This document shows positions 45,726-58,395 of a DNA stretch of 64,000 nucleotides, in pieces. This stretch comes from Ficedula albicollis (lineage: Eukaryota > Chordata > Aves > Passeriformes > Muscicapidae). A program made the translations under genes and the position numbers. The DNA is taken from assembly GCF_000247815.1 (NCBI RefSeq), contig NC_021673.1:39076592-39140591 (forward strand), in the 5' to 3' direction. How positions within the stretch are numbered: the first letter of the stretch is position 1; each line of letters starts with the position of its first letter. The notes beneath the pieces were generated by a model. It made no database searches. It had not been told where the DNA came from and saw only the letters and a list, made by a program, of their open reading frames with translations.

Positions 45726-48025
45726 AAATATGTGTCACTTCCCTCAGCCAAGGCTCATGCAACATAAAGGCTTACCTTTCTTCAAAATGCTTGGGCTTGT
45801 TTTAACACACCTCAGTCAGATGATTGCCACATTTTTGCCAGCTGAACTGCCCAGCACCACATACACTTAACCAGCTAACATTTCCTTAAAATAATATGGG
45901 TTGGAATCATGAAGTTACCGTTGGTATTCCAAGGTATTCCCAGGACAAATTATCTTTACAGCTTTAATGAAAAGGTTTCAAATCATAAAGACATATCATC
46001 ACACATCATATGCATTTTTAAAATACATATTGCATGGTAGTTTTGATATTCATTTTTCACAACATTCCTTTGCTTCGATTTTTTCTAAAGTCTCAAGACC
46101 ATCCTCAAATCTAGTGGAGGGTAGAAAGTAAGTTAGTGCCTTTAAGGCAATATTTTCTCACCCTAACCAGGAAAAAATCTGAACCTACAACTAGGAGCAC
46201 AGATTTGACACCTGTCATAATCCAAATCCTCCACATATCCCAAATCAAAACCTATGAAAACAACCAGAGAATGCAAGGAAAGTGAAGGCAAAGGAAATCA
46301 TACAGGTTGTGACTTCATCCAGAGGACTTAGTGACTCAAAGGGTCAAAGACCTGATTGATATTTCTCTTGTCAGGAAAGGGAGTTAATGCAGAGGATATA
46401 ATTTTGTCTTTGACCTGTGTCAAGCAGTTGTTTAAGCTTTAAGCTGCCAAAATTAAGTGGTATACAACAAAGACAAAAGGAGGTCAGGAGAGTAAAATTT
46501 AGCCACATGGGCAATGAGCCCAGACAGGGACAGCCAGGTCTGAGAACAGCTTATAGCTGTTTCTCAAAGATGATGAAAATCCAAGGATGCAAAGCAAGTA
46601 GGGACTGACTTCAGGATTTTCTGCAGGAGCTCACACAATTACCAAAGGGCAGATTTTAGACAGAACTATTAGTTTGTTCTTAAGTAAGCCAATAAAAATC
46701 ATGATATAACTTCACCATCTCCCCTTACAGATCATACATGCTCCCTCTTACACCTGAGAAAACACAGACGATTGATTATTTTTTTTTTTTCATGGAGGCA
46801 CTGTATTATAACTATGATATATTTCACTGACACTGAGAGTGCAGGTGCAAAGTAGGAAGACACACAGTACGGAACATGTTTAAATGTAATCTAACAAACA
46901 TTTCCAAACAAGATTTAAATACTGCACTGTTGCAACTTTGCTGCAGTATGGACTTTTAACACACCCACCACACAACCCATACCCACCCACTATGCATGTT
47001 CCTATTGCTGTATGCTGCTTTTCCTTTTGGCAACCATACCTGACCTACTTCCAAAACAGAGCTGAGGCTGTACACCCAATCAAGAGCAGCACAGTGTTGA
47101 TCAGAGAAGCCTATCACAAGAGGAAAAGATATAGCTTATAATATGAAAACATAGAGAGACAGTAGAGAGCAATTCTAGAGCAGTAGCTTTTAAGGCTGTG
47201 TACTTTTTTGATATATTTTACCTCTTGTGGATGAAATCAATGGGCCTGCACTGTTTTTCAAAATCTAAAGTAGACAAGTCCCTTTTTATGGCTTAAAAAC
47301 ATAATTTAGCCTTTGCTGAGCAGACTTATTTCTACACACAAAGGATGTCAGTCAATTACACGGAAACTATTTCATTCAGGTCACTAAACATCAGTAGGTA
47401 GTATGATTTAGTGCCAGCAGTGTATTATACAAAAGCACAGCAATTTTGAGGTTTGGAATTGAAATGGAAATTGCAATGTGGATGAATATTGATGGTAAGC
47501 ACATAGAGCAGCAGGGAGCATCCTGCACTACCTCATGACCAAACACATTCCTGACAAGGAATCCTTCTCCCACACCATAAAAGAGCAGCACTGTATTTTC
47601 TTAGTTCAAGTTATTTTCTAGCATTTGCATGCAAACTCCTGTATCAAGTCACATGTATCAAGAAAGTTTAAAAAATGAGGTTATTACAATTAGTTTCATA
47701 GTTCTAGATTCATAAAAGCTATTTTATTTATGTTTTTATTTACAAGTGACATTTTACAATATTAGATATTCCTGGCTGTGCTTTTTCTCTGAGAAAGAAT
47801 TAGGATTAGTGATGTCTTATGTTTATTGATCCAAAATTTACAACTGCTTTGCTAACTTAGTGAAAGATACTGAGTTTGGCCACTATTCACAAAGGCCAAA
47901 CTTCTAATATATGTCAGAAAAAGGATTTTGACATTTTCTTATAAAAATTAACAAAATGCACACCAGCTTCTTGTAACTAGAAGCAATTTCAATTGCCCAT
48001 TTTATTTATGAGCATGTAGTTATAG
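45726..48025. other. Unique noncoding DNA, no gene seen
   Basis: AT-rich, with a T-run at about 46779-46790. Nothing recognised. Confidence 0.5.
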
Positions 48026-48272
48026 GATATGGGGTGATGGCTGTAAAATGAGAGTAGGTTTGGATTAGATTTTAGGAAGAAATTCTTTACTGTGAGGCTG
48101 GTGAGGTTTGGAAGAGGTTACCCAGAGAAGTTGTGGCTATCTCATCTCTGGAAGTGTTAAGGCCAGGTTGGATGGGGGTCTGAGCAACCCAGTCCAGTGG
48201 AAGGGGTCATTGGACACAGCACAGTGGTTGAAACTAAATGATTTTTAAGATCCCTTCCAATTTAAACAACAT
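48026..48272 (+). mobile_element. CR1 LINE, truncated 3' end
   Basis: Only the terminal 250 bp or so of CR1 is present. It includes the AGGAAGAAATTCTTTACTGT segment, the CAGAGAAGTTGTGG block, the GTTAAGGCCAGGTTGGATGG block, and the end AGATCCCTTCCAATTTAAAC. It is more diverged than typical young copies, with the usual GGGGTTGGACTAG segment partly lost. It has no coding capacity. Confidence 0.9.
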
Positions 48273-49873
48273 GAATTACTTATTTAATGAAAATTGACCT
48301 GAAGTCATATCCTCTATAATATACAGTATGTTTCTGTACACACTATGGGGCTCCTATTACTAACTTTGAAAAACGAGTACTAATTTCAAAAATAAACAAA
48401 CAAACAAAAAACAGCTGTCTCAACCATCACTACTTATCTAATTCAAAACTGGAATGGTCTGTTGGCCAGGAGGCAGCAGATAATTCTTCCAACTACTGCA
48501 TTTCTCTGTTCAAAGCAACAATTCATTCTTTACTGCTAAAAAAAAAAAATCATCCTTAAGAATGAGGGCTATTTCTTAGCTGTGATTATTACCTCTCGGC
48601 TCATATACTCTGACAACCAGAGGTATTACACTATGAAATTCTTTTTCCACATGATGGATTTCATCAATTGCTCTCTAGCAGTATCTAAACTACCATGCTA
48701 TACCAACCAAAGATCATCTTTACTCTGAAAGATTTGGAACTATGATAAGATTTGGCATCATTTAAAAGGTGGTTAAATGCAGTTCATTGCCTTCACACTG
48801 CTGCCTTTTTCCTCTACACACTGATAACACAGGATCACATGCTCATATTCAAAGGCAAAAATCAAAGAACCAAACACCTTCCAATATTCTTCTAGCACAA
48901 TTTCAAGAGGGAAAACAAATGGCCCACATCGTGGGGAACATGGAGTGAAACCAAAAGGAACAACTGCAGCCTGCTCCAAAAGCAGTGACTTTCCTAAGCT
49001 GAAAGTAGCGTAAAACCTGTATGTGTTAATAGGATGGGAATTGCAAAAATGTTTCTTTCCATCCCCTTGTTTACCTAAATCACAGACTTTTCCAACTCTG
49101 TCCTTCACTAGGAATGGAAAACAAAGAAAATATGCTACAAAAACTAAAAATAAAAAGTTAGAAAGCTGGCTCTGCTGATGTAGAAAGACACTTAGATGGG
49201 TACACCTTGGTTTACTAACAAAAGTCTCTGATGGCAAATAGTTAATCAAGATAGAACTCACATCATATCGATCACTCACTGAAGAGCTTTAGGCAGTAGC
49301 ATCCAAAACAACTGTCACAAATTGTGATGATGAATATTCCAGTAGAGACTTTCATCATCACCATCTTGAGCCTTGCACAGCTAAAGCACATTTTACAAAC
49401 TGAAATATATTTTACTAGTTTATAATATATAGCAAATCAAAGAGAATTACGTATTCTCTGACTGTAAGTGCTCCTTATACCTGTGAAATGGTGTGCAGGG
49501 TAACCTTAGAAAGTCTGAAGGTATATAAATAGTCCGAGGGCCTGACTCTTCTCTAACTTTTTCCATGAAATTTGTATTAGACAATGTTACTGGCTTCGAG
49601 AATTAAGTACAGCAGGCAAAACCCATCTCTTAACGCAGTCACAACTGATTCACTCAAGTAAAAAAATTAAAATAAGCAACAAAAAAAATCACATTAATGT
49701 GGCCACTTAGCAACTGTTTAATATAGACACAAAATTTACAAATCATAACAAATAATGACTCATCAGTGGAGACAAATAAGCAAAGCAAGTTCATATTTTA
49801 ACCCTGCATAATGTAAGAATTCAGTGATTCTTTTTTTATATTGCAATAACATTATTTCTGGGATCAAATATAA
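48273..49873. other. Unique noncoding DNA with a 168-codon minus open frame
   Basis: 49279-48773 on the minus strand is open for 168 codons but resembles nothing known. Within it a 33-nt exon-like unit (49107-49075) has a strong acceptor (CTTTGTTTTCCATTCCTAG) and the donor TTTAG|GTAAACA. An A-run lies at about 48540-48550. No gene is supported. Confidence 0.4.
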
Positions 49874-50247
49874 TGCCTTAAAAAAACTTTCAATCTGTAT
49901 AGACATTTATCTGCATTATTAATTTCTAAAACTGATTATCAATTCAGTAACACATCCACTTACTAATAACATACCTGATTACAAAACTGTATTCCTAAAC
50001 ATTGTGCCTTAAAAAACCTTTCAATCTGTATAGACATTTATCTGCACTATTAATTTCTAAAACTGATTATCAATTCAGTAACACATCCACTTACTAATAA
50101 CATACCTGATTACAAAATGCCTTAAAAAAACTTTCAATCTGTATAGACATTTATCTGCATTATTAATTTCTAAAACTGATTATCAATTCAGTAACACATC
50201 CACTTACTAATAACATACCTGATTACAAAACTGTATTCCTAAACATT
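49874..50247. repeat. Tandem triplication, 131/113/130-bp units
   Basis: Copies are at 49874-50004, 50005-50117 and 50118-50247. Copies 1 and 3 are identical over about 130 bp. The middle copy has two substitutions (AAAACC for AAAAAC, GCACTATT for GCATTATT) and lacks the last 18 bp. Confidence 0.96.
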
Positions 50248-53200
50248 CTCAATACAAGACACAGGCTTTCCATCCATGGTTTTAAAAGCAGGAAGTTTCA
50301 TGGTATTATGATTCTGAAGTGTAGGAGCTGACTACAAGAACATGCCTAAATAGCAGCACGGCATTTATATTTCAACAGTCACACACTATTGAGAACTGAT
50401 TAGATAATAGGTTTTATTTCTGTTTGGTTGCTCTTTTTTTGTATTTTGCTTTATAACCTACAGAGATCTGAGTCTGCACCATGCACTCATCCAAGTCTCA
50501 GAGCAAAACATGAATTGGACGAGGAAAAGAAAGAAGACAAAAATGGTATACTCCACATTCCAACCTCATCCTGCCAGAAAATAGGATGTTGCAAAGATCA
50601 ATTATTTTCTTACCTAAGGGTTCTCTCCATCATGAAATCTGCCACAGGGTAAAGGAGAGAAACAAGGCCAAAAATCGTAGTTTGGTAACACAAAATAGGT
50701 ACCTGAAGATTTTCTCCCAATGGATCAATAAACAAGTTCTTAGTAATACACACCTTCCCTACAAGCTCTAAACAAAATTAAAATGTATCTACTTGCCTTC
50801 CCCAGAAGTCAAAGCTTCCTCTTATTCTGCCACTTACACAATTTCTGCTGTGTCGACTTATTTTTACCCTTCTGTCTGGTATGGTGCTCCTGTTACTGTT
50901 TCAAGTAGATGTGCCTCTTCCAAAAGGGAAATTATCAGGGTAACAAGGCTGTCAGTGCCTCCCAGTATGCCAGGGGCACTTTACAGGCTGACAAAGGAGC
51001 TAAGAAAAAGGAACAGAAATAATCTTCAAGTCCTGACATGTCTGAGATACAACACATCGCACGTCAGATGCAAATGAAGACTGTACACTTGAATTAGCTT
51101 TTATTTTCTTGCAGGGGAAGAGATAGTAAAAATAAATAAATTTCTTTCTACAGGCACCCTGAGGCACTTGGACAAGCTGTTACTAACCATTCCTTTCTCT
51201 GCTTTCCCACCCCCCACCTGCTATATATACACTCTAATTTTAAGCACGCATTTAAAACTGATTTGTCATTTTAACTACTCCACAGGATAGATTTGGATCC
51301 TTCATAAGGCCTTTTCATTTGCTGAACAATCAAACATTATAAAAGGTAAACAGTTCAAGAATAGCCACAAGGAAAATGGATCAAAAGTCATTCCTGGTAT
51401 AACCTCATTACTTCATAGACTCAGCTTTTACTGCCTGTTTTATACATAGCATCTCTGAAATCAACAAAGCATAAGGGCTTTCAGGAGATGTTATACATTA
51501 AGATGAAATATATCAGAATAATTCCTTTTTTTAAGCACATTCCTCTGTTTCAACTTCATGATTTAAATAGGACACAGTAAAGAGTAAATAATACGTATTA
51601 CAAGAGTAGTAGTCTGGCTTGCTTCCTTTGAGCATAGGTGACATAAGGTTAATTGGTTTTAATGCTGGGGTGAAATTTCTCTATTACCTTTTGTTCTTGT
51701 TGTTGGTATTATATCCCTTCGATTACTGTAATACAATTTTCTGAATTAAGAAAACTATTGAAAATATCTGAATTAGCTAGATTTTTCTGTGTGGGAAGAG
51801 GAAGGTCAAAGACATAACAAGTGATGCTGCAAGCCTTCAGGGCAGCCAGGAAAAGAAGCTGCATTCCATTACGACAAAACAAAACAAAACAAAAGCAGAG
51901 GAAAAAACCAAAACAAAACAAACAAGCAAACAATCAAAAAAACCCCAAACAACACTTTGGGCAAGTTATGCAGCTCTGTGAAAGGATAACAGAGAGCTGG
52001 AGTCAGACCTTGCTTGCCAGCAGGCAAAGTTCAAGTGCCCACTGATGTAAGGTCACACTGAAAAAGATCGCATTTGAGATGGAATCTTTAGTGATTTAGT
52101 TGAACTTTATGTTCCAGATGTCTTCATGTAAAGGTGCACTTCTGTAACACTTATGAGCTGTGACAGACACGTTTTATAACCCCTGTGCTTCTGCAGAGGC
52201 CCTTACAGGAAAGGATTTAGCACAATAAAGATTTTTTCCATGTTTTCACATTGGCTTTAGAATTGCTCTTAGACATATTTACTCAATAAGCAGGCACACC
52301 TGTTACATTTAAATGCAAGAAAACTGGGTTTATTTCCAAGAACCCACTGTGCTGACAAAAGGTTAGTTATACAAATCAGTTTGACAAGTACAAAACTCAC
52401 GAAGCCTGATGTCCTTTGCATAACACCCTGTGTGATGTGTTTCATTCTTACAAGGTACTGCAGATGGGATGAGCTGAGTTTGGTCAGCCAACACAGTTCA
52501 GAATGGAAACATGGGCAAGGAATGGTTAGATAATATTATTTACAAGGTTATATCAAGAAACTTCTCCCAAATATGCTGTGTCCAAGAGGCACAGGTTGTG
52601 GCTCCTGCCCTATTTTTACAAAACATTGCTGTGTATTAACACTTATAATGCCTTTATTTATTAACTGAGGCCTTTGGGCATCTGCACTTCAGCAGGTCTC
52701 ACTCAGGCAAAAATGTATTAACTTGAGCATGCAGCATCCTAGTGTCTCTCTGCTAGTCCTTACAGGAGCAGTACTATCACACTGTCTCATCATGCAGGTA
52801 GTTTGATCAGGGTATCATCACAGGGAGGATATAGACACAGAACCATAAATTATTTTCTCTTCTAGATAGAGAAGGTCAGGAGGTTTTACAAATGTGAGAT
52901 ATAAAAATGAAGGATATCTACCCAAAACCTTCTGTTGTAGTTTTCATTACAGAGCATGTGTGGAATAATGAAAAGACAGCTATATTTCTTTGATCTGTTA
53001 ACACAAACAATAAAGAAGGATAGGAATTTTATAAAGCAGGGTAATTTGCAGGGCATTAAACTATGCTAATGAAAATAAATTAAAAGTAGGAAATTTTAGG
53101 TTAAATATTGTAAAACATTGGCAGTTAGTCATACCTGTTTTACAGAGGAATTTTGTCATTTGGAACACATAAACTAGCACACCAAAGCCATCAAGAATTT

Positions 53201-54994
53201 GTGAAAACACAGGTATGAGTTATATTATTTAATACTTCTAGAATAATCTCAATTCTTAGACCACATGAAAATGAAAATGGGCCCAGTTAGCAATACCAAT
53301 GTTTCTAGTATTTGCCATTCTTTTTGCAGCCAGCTCAGTTGGGAAAGTTGAAGTCCTCTGAATACAGACAACACTATTAATCATATCTTGTACCTTGAGA
53401 TGGATATCCATTCCTTCTCTCCTTCACACAGGTTGAGAAACCATTAAAGAGAGCAAAGTAGAAAGGCACAGCCTGTCAAACTGCACAGCACTAGAAAGGA
53501 TATCACACTACTGTTGCTGGCTTCTGTCTTTTCCAGCCTGTATGACAGATGAAAAATTTCATTTTTGTGACAAAAGTGGTAATGAGGATAGAAAATGGCA
53601 CAACATGAATCCAGCGTTCTGACAGGGCTCATAATGAGAACCAGAATTGCGAAAAGTTAATCTAATCCCATCACAGCATTAGAACTCAACTCACAGGGGA
53701 ACTTGCTTATACCTATAATTTCCTTTGTGTTCTCTAGGAGCACAAAGCTTATGTGGAAAAAAAACCACAAGAGCAGAATTTTGGAACTAAAATGGGCTGC
53801 ATTATTATAAAATAGTGTGAAGACTGATAGAAAATCAGCTTCAAGCCTCAGCATTGTAAACCTGCTGATTACCCTCTCATAAGTGAATGCATGCTAATAC
53901 AAACACTTTTTCATGTAGTCAAGTGACAAAACACAATTGAAAGGTAGATTTCCTCTGATCTAGAAGATGGACTGTAAACTGGGTTTCCCATTTGAAGACA
54001 AATGTACTGGTATCCATTAGGAAATTTTGCTCCTGTTAGACAGCAATTCTGTGTGGTCTTCCTTAAATAGCAATATACTATTTTTTAATTATTATTATAA
54101 AAGTTATGTGGACTTCCCAGTTTAACTTTGAGTTTTTAGAAACTGTTTTCAGAACTAACACCACCTTTTTTTTTTCAATCAGCTGATAAAAATGAGATCT
54201 CAAAATTTTAAGTACATAAAAACCAGTTCTCTAAACAACGTTTAGTTTCTAGGAGTTGAAGAATATAGTTTCTAAACAGAGTATACAGAAAACACTGTAA
54301 ACAAAAATAATGCAAAATTAGCTGGCAGACACATCACATGTTAGAAATGTTATTTTGGGGAAGAGTCTCAGTTATCCCTGGAGGAATTCCATCTCATATG
54401 CATCCCCCCAATATGGGAACCTTTTGCTTCAGATATGTAAAAACAGCTAAGATAAAATACTCTCCCCCTCTCATTACTTTCCTTCAGTCTCATTATTCAA
54501 CTGATACTGAAAACACACATGGGATTACAAATTGATCCCCCCTTAGTTCAAAAAAAAAAAAAAAGGACAGAAAACTATGTTTACCTTGCATCCCAGTGAG
54601 CTGCATCAGGCAGAGGTAGATATTTGTATGTCTACACAACAAAACAGGTAGGAAGCAAGTTTGATTCCTGCAGTTAAAAATAGCTTGTTAGACTGGACTG
54701 AAAGTTGCACAGATTCACCCAGTTTCTCAGATAGAAACCACACGGGGTTGTCTGGAAGCATAAGTGGGTCAGTTCCACTCAGCACATTCTTCACTTGTGA
54801 AAAGAGCTGCTACTTCAATGGATCACAGAATCCTGAGGGTAATTATTAAAAGATATAGTTTTATAGACAATAAAATAAAATAAAAAAACAACAAAGTTCT
54901 GTAAGATGGGACAGAGAGGATCTATGCTGGAACACATCTAAACTTTTGGAGGCATATATATAAGTCAGGATATTTTATGATTAAGTTATGACAA
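50248..54994. other. Unique noncoding DNA, no gene seen
   Basis: Contains a 25-nt exon-like unit on the minus strand at 50624-50648, with a very pyrimidine-rich acceptor and the donor TTAG|GTAAGA. It also contains an A-rich tract (listed) and a poly-A at about 54550-54564. No gene recognised. Confidence 0.45.
51873..51951. repeat. A-rich low-complexity tract (AAAAC)n-like
   Basis: AAAACAAAACAAAACAAAAG and similar words. Confidence 0.88.
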
Positions 54995-55044
54995 GATCGA
55001 GCATAATTCATTGTTTCATGATCAAGCACAATTCATGGTTTTAT
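54995..55044. repeat. Tandem duplication, 25-bp unit x2
   Basis: GATCGAGCATAATTCATTG plus TTTCAT is followed by GATCAAGCACAATTCATGG plus TTTTAT. Four differences make this an older duplication than most here. Confidence 0.85.
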
Positions 55045-57714
55045 ATTTTACTTTTGCAAAATTTAGCACTATACAGATAAAATGTTGCTGAAGGAATCAT
55101 TTAACTTAATGCAGAAGGTTTAGTCTAGGGGATATATAATTGGGAAAACAAAATAATATCAAATTATTTTTAACAGGTTGTTTTAATCACTTATTTGCCT
55201 ATTGTGACAATCACTGAAGAAACATCATATATATTTTCAAAACCTAGTGTGGCTTTCCTCTTGTAAGATCACTATGTCCCTAGTGCAAGGTTATACTTTT
55301 TTCTTCAGAGAATAACATTTCTCTAAATATAAAATACAAAGGAAAAGCCCAAAACACCTCATGTTCAGTTATTTTCCTTCGCTTCAGAAGACATTATGTC
55401 TGTGACTCCTCCCCAAACCACAACCACTCATACGTTTTAAGGCTACAAGTTATCAGAAAAGCCAACTCACTGGCACAAAACATCTTTATATACAAGAAGG
55501 ACTCAAATTCTGTTAGAAATATAAATGCTGGTTTTAAAGTTATGGTTGAAACAACCCCTGGAAAAGAGCAGGATGCACAGAGAGTGACAGCAAATGCCTT
55601 ATTTACAACCCTTCTGTAAGGGTAACAAAGCATTCTCTCGACTGCATTGTCGAAATTTTGAGCATCTCATTAATTTTTGCAGCAGTAGAAGCTGCAAAAA
55701 ACAATAAAAGTGGCAGAGAAGGAAGAACTCAAGTAACAATGATGTTATGTGTGTTATTAAGATCTCTCTGAAGACCTAGAAGCCAGTTGCAGTCACATGG
55801 CTGGGAAGACACAGGTGTAGAGGAAATCTCATGAGAAACCATATGGAGAAGATGCCTCACCTAGAATCCCATCACACCACTACTTCAACTAACGGAGAAA
55901 AAAAGATATACAGTCCCCTTTACAACTGTTTTAAAGTTTTATTTGCCTCCTTACATATTTTGCTTGCATTTGTGCAATTAAGGAGCAGGGCTTTTACTTT
56001 CTAGGATACAGCAGTGGCAGGGAGATGATTTGTTTAAAATCTTCCAATAAAAGAATGATAAAGTTAACTTTAACAAGCATTATTAATTATTTCCTCATTA
56101 ACTCATTTAAGCTGCAGGAAAAGTCTTTAGATACCTTTAATAAGTTTGTTGGACTCGTTAGTCCCACAAGGGGACTGCAGGGAAATTGTTTCATATGGAA
56201 GTGGATGTGGAGTTATTAAAACCTGGAAGCAGCAGTCACCAGGACATGAAAGAATCTGTAACCAGTAATAGTATTGGCTTTGGAGCAAGAGGCAGGCACT
56301 GAAAAGATAACCTGTATCGCTCTTTAGTGCTTCCAGAGGTTTACAACAAGCATGTGGCACAGTACCGGTACAATAAAAGAAATCTTTAAATACCCTATCC
56401 TAGACATACGGGAAAAATTTATTTTTTGGCGACTCTTACCTTCCAAGACATTAAGCAACTGGTTATTTCAGCAAGATCTTATCCTCTAGGATTCCTACAC
56501 CAGGTCAGAGGTATTTTTGCATGACAGAATAGTACATGCTGAAAAAGGAGAAATTTATAATAAAAGCTTAAGAGCTACAGTATACGGATATACACAAAAC
56601 TGGAGACTCTATTTAGTGTTACTCAGCCTATTCAGATTATTTTATTATTATTCAGTTAGTTTAAGAGGAAAATAACAGTTTGAGGTGAAAGGGCTGTAGG
56701 TAAGCTTCACATCATATGTGTCATGCACATCCTCAGGCTTTGCATGTCACTGGGTAGTGAATGGTGGAACACACACAGTTTCCCTGGCACAACCACCGGG
56801 ACAGCAGCCAGCCAAGCCAGGTGGTGAACAGTGCCCCAGCTCTAAATTCCAGGGGGAGTTCCACACCTCATACTGTCCATTCTCTTGTAGGAACAGGAAA
56901 CGTTTGTAAGTACAAAAAAGGAAAAAAAAAACCACACATTGGTAAATATATAAAAATCTTGTTCTGCTATATAAGTTTGCATAAAGGGTCATCTGTGCAT
57001 ACATGCACAAATACAAAGATAAAAATTAAATTTCTAAAACTGTAGATATAAAGTGTATAAGACAACCTTTAATAAGAATAATGTATTAATAAAAGCATAA
57101 ATTCAAGTATCAAACCATCATGGATACCTACACTCACACTTTCCAGTGTTGCTTAAGAACCCCTAAGAACATTTGAGGAAGGTGAGTTGATTCAGAACTA
57201 CAAAAACAGGGGGTGGAGAAGAAGAGCAAACAAGTCAAAACAAGTCTGAGGGTTATAGGGCTCATCCTGGGGGACCCACACAGGGTCCCCTGCAAATGTA
57301 CAAGGGGAAGGACATTTCTGTGGGCCAGGCAGAGATCTCATCCTGTGGCTCTAGTTACAAAGAATGACCCTTCAGTACAGCCACGGCACACAAAGGGAAA
57401 CAGGAACAAAAAACACAGTTTCAGAAGAAGGTGCATGCATGGATGAGTCAAGGAAAATTGTAGAGGATTAAAAAAAAATAAAAATATCTCCACACTAGCT
57501 TAGAAAGGATGAAGGGTTGTGCTATAGAGGTTTTCATACTATTTCCTAGACTGATGTCTTCTTCCACATACTGGGAAGTCAAAAGCAGTGAACAGTAGTA
57601 ATTTCTGATGATAAATGTGTTCCTGGAACACTGTATACAGAAGCCAGCATAACATTCAATCAACGTATTTCTTCCAGTTTTCATGATGCACTATGCAATA
57701 AAATATGAAAACAC
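55045..57714. other. Unique noncoding DNA, no gene seen
   Basis: Open frames below 100 codons. A minus-strand GAAG|GTAAGA donor-like word near 56434-56443 lacks an open upstream exon. Nothing else recognised. Confidence 0.5.
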
Positions 57715-58395
57715 CGTATCCTAGGGTGGCTTTGTGGTACTGGTATCCCCATTGTCTGGAATTTTTGCCTAGAAATAGCTTTAAGCTGCGCCCAGAGAGA
57801 CACAGAGAAGGGTGGGGAGAAGCAGCATGCAGATTGTCTGCAGCAGCAGCACTTGCTCCCCCACATTCCTCTTTTGGTGTTTTTGCAGTGAGAGATGAAG
57901 GGGTTTTTCCTGCCTTGCTTTTAAGCTAGCTTCTAGTCCATTAGCCAAGACTGAGAGATGAAGAGGTTTTTCCTGCCTTGTTTTTAAGCTAGCTTCTAGT
58001 CCATTAGCCAAGACAAACAGTGTTTCTCCAGACTGTGACTTCTTCAGAGGAACTGTTCAGAATTCCAGAGGAATTGTTCAGCTTTGCTCTGGTCCAAAGA
58101 CCAGCGCTGGGAGCCCAAGCCAGCACTCCCCTTGGACAATGCCCCTTCCAGCTCCTAGGTTAGAGGGAGCCATGCCTACAGAAAGGACTTTGGACTCTGG
58201 AACTCCAAATCTACCATCTCTTCAGAACAATGAGCGGTTCCACTGTTAAATATCGTTCATTTTTTTCCCGCTTGTGAATACTTTGCTTATTAAAGAGTTT
58301 TTTCCCCTCTTTTCTCTCAAACCAGTTGGGGGAGGGGCCAGTGAAATCTGCTTTTTAGAGGAGACCCCTTTGGAGGTTTTGTCCTAAACTCGGTA
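57715..58395 (+). mobile_element. Solo LTR of an endogenous retrovirus (second family)
   Basis: About 680 bp with the layout and words of a songbird ERV LTR: TATCCTAGGGTGGCTTTGTG near the left end, TTTTTCCTGCCTTG, CCACTGTTAAATATCGTTC, then ATTAAA at 58289-58294, and CCTTTGGAGGTTTTGTCC near the right end. The ATTAAA followed by T-rich DNA supports plus orientation. The ends are tentative. If the termini were TG...CA they have mutated to CG...TA, giving a possible 6-bp target-site duplication AAACAC (57709-57714) versus AAACTC (58396-58401), one mismatch, which would fit an ERVK-type insertion. No internal viral sequence flanks it. Confidence 0.75.
57889..58014. repeat. 63-bp tandem duplication inside the LTR
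   Basis: TGAGAGATGAAG to CCATTAGCCAAGAC occurs at 57889-57951 and 57952-58014. Two substitutions: AAGGGG versus AAGAGG, and GCTTTT versus GTTTTT. Confidence 0.95.

Noticed and set aside
49874..50247. CRISPR-like direct repeats
   Set aside because: These are long head-to-tail copies without unique spacers of uniform size, in a vertebrate genome.
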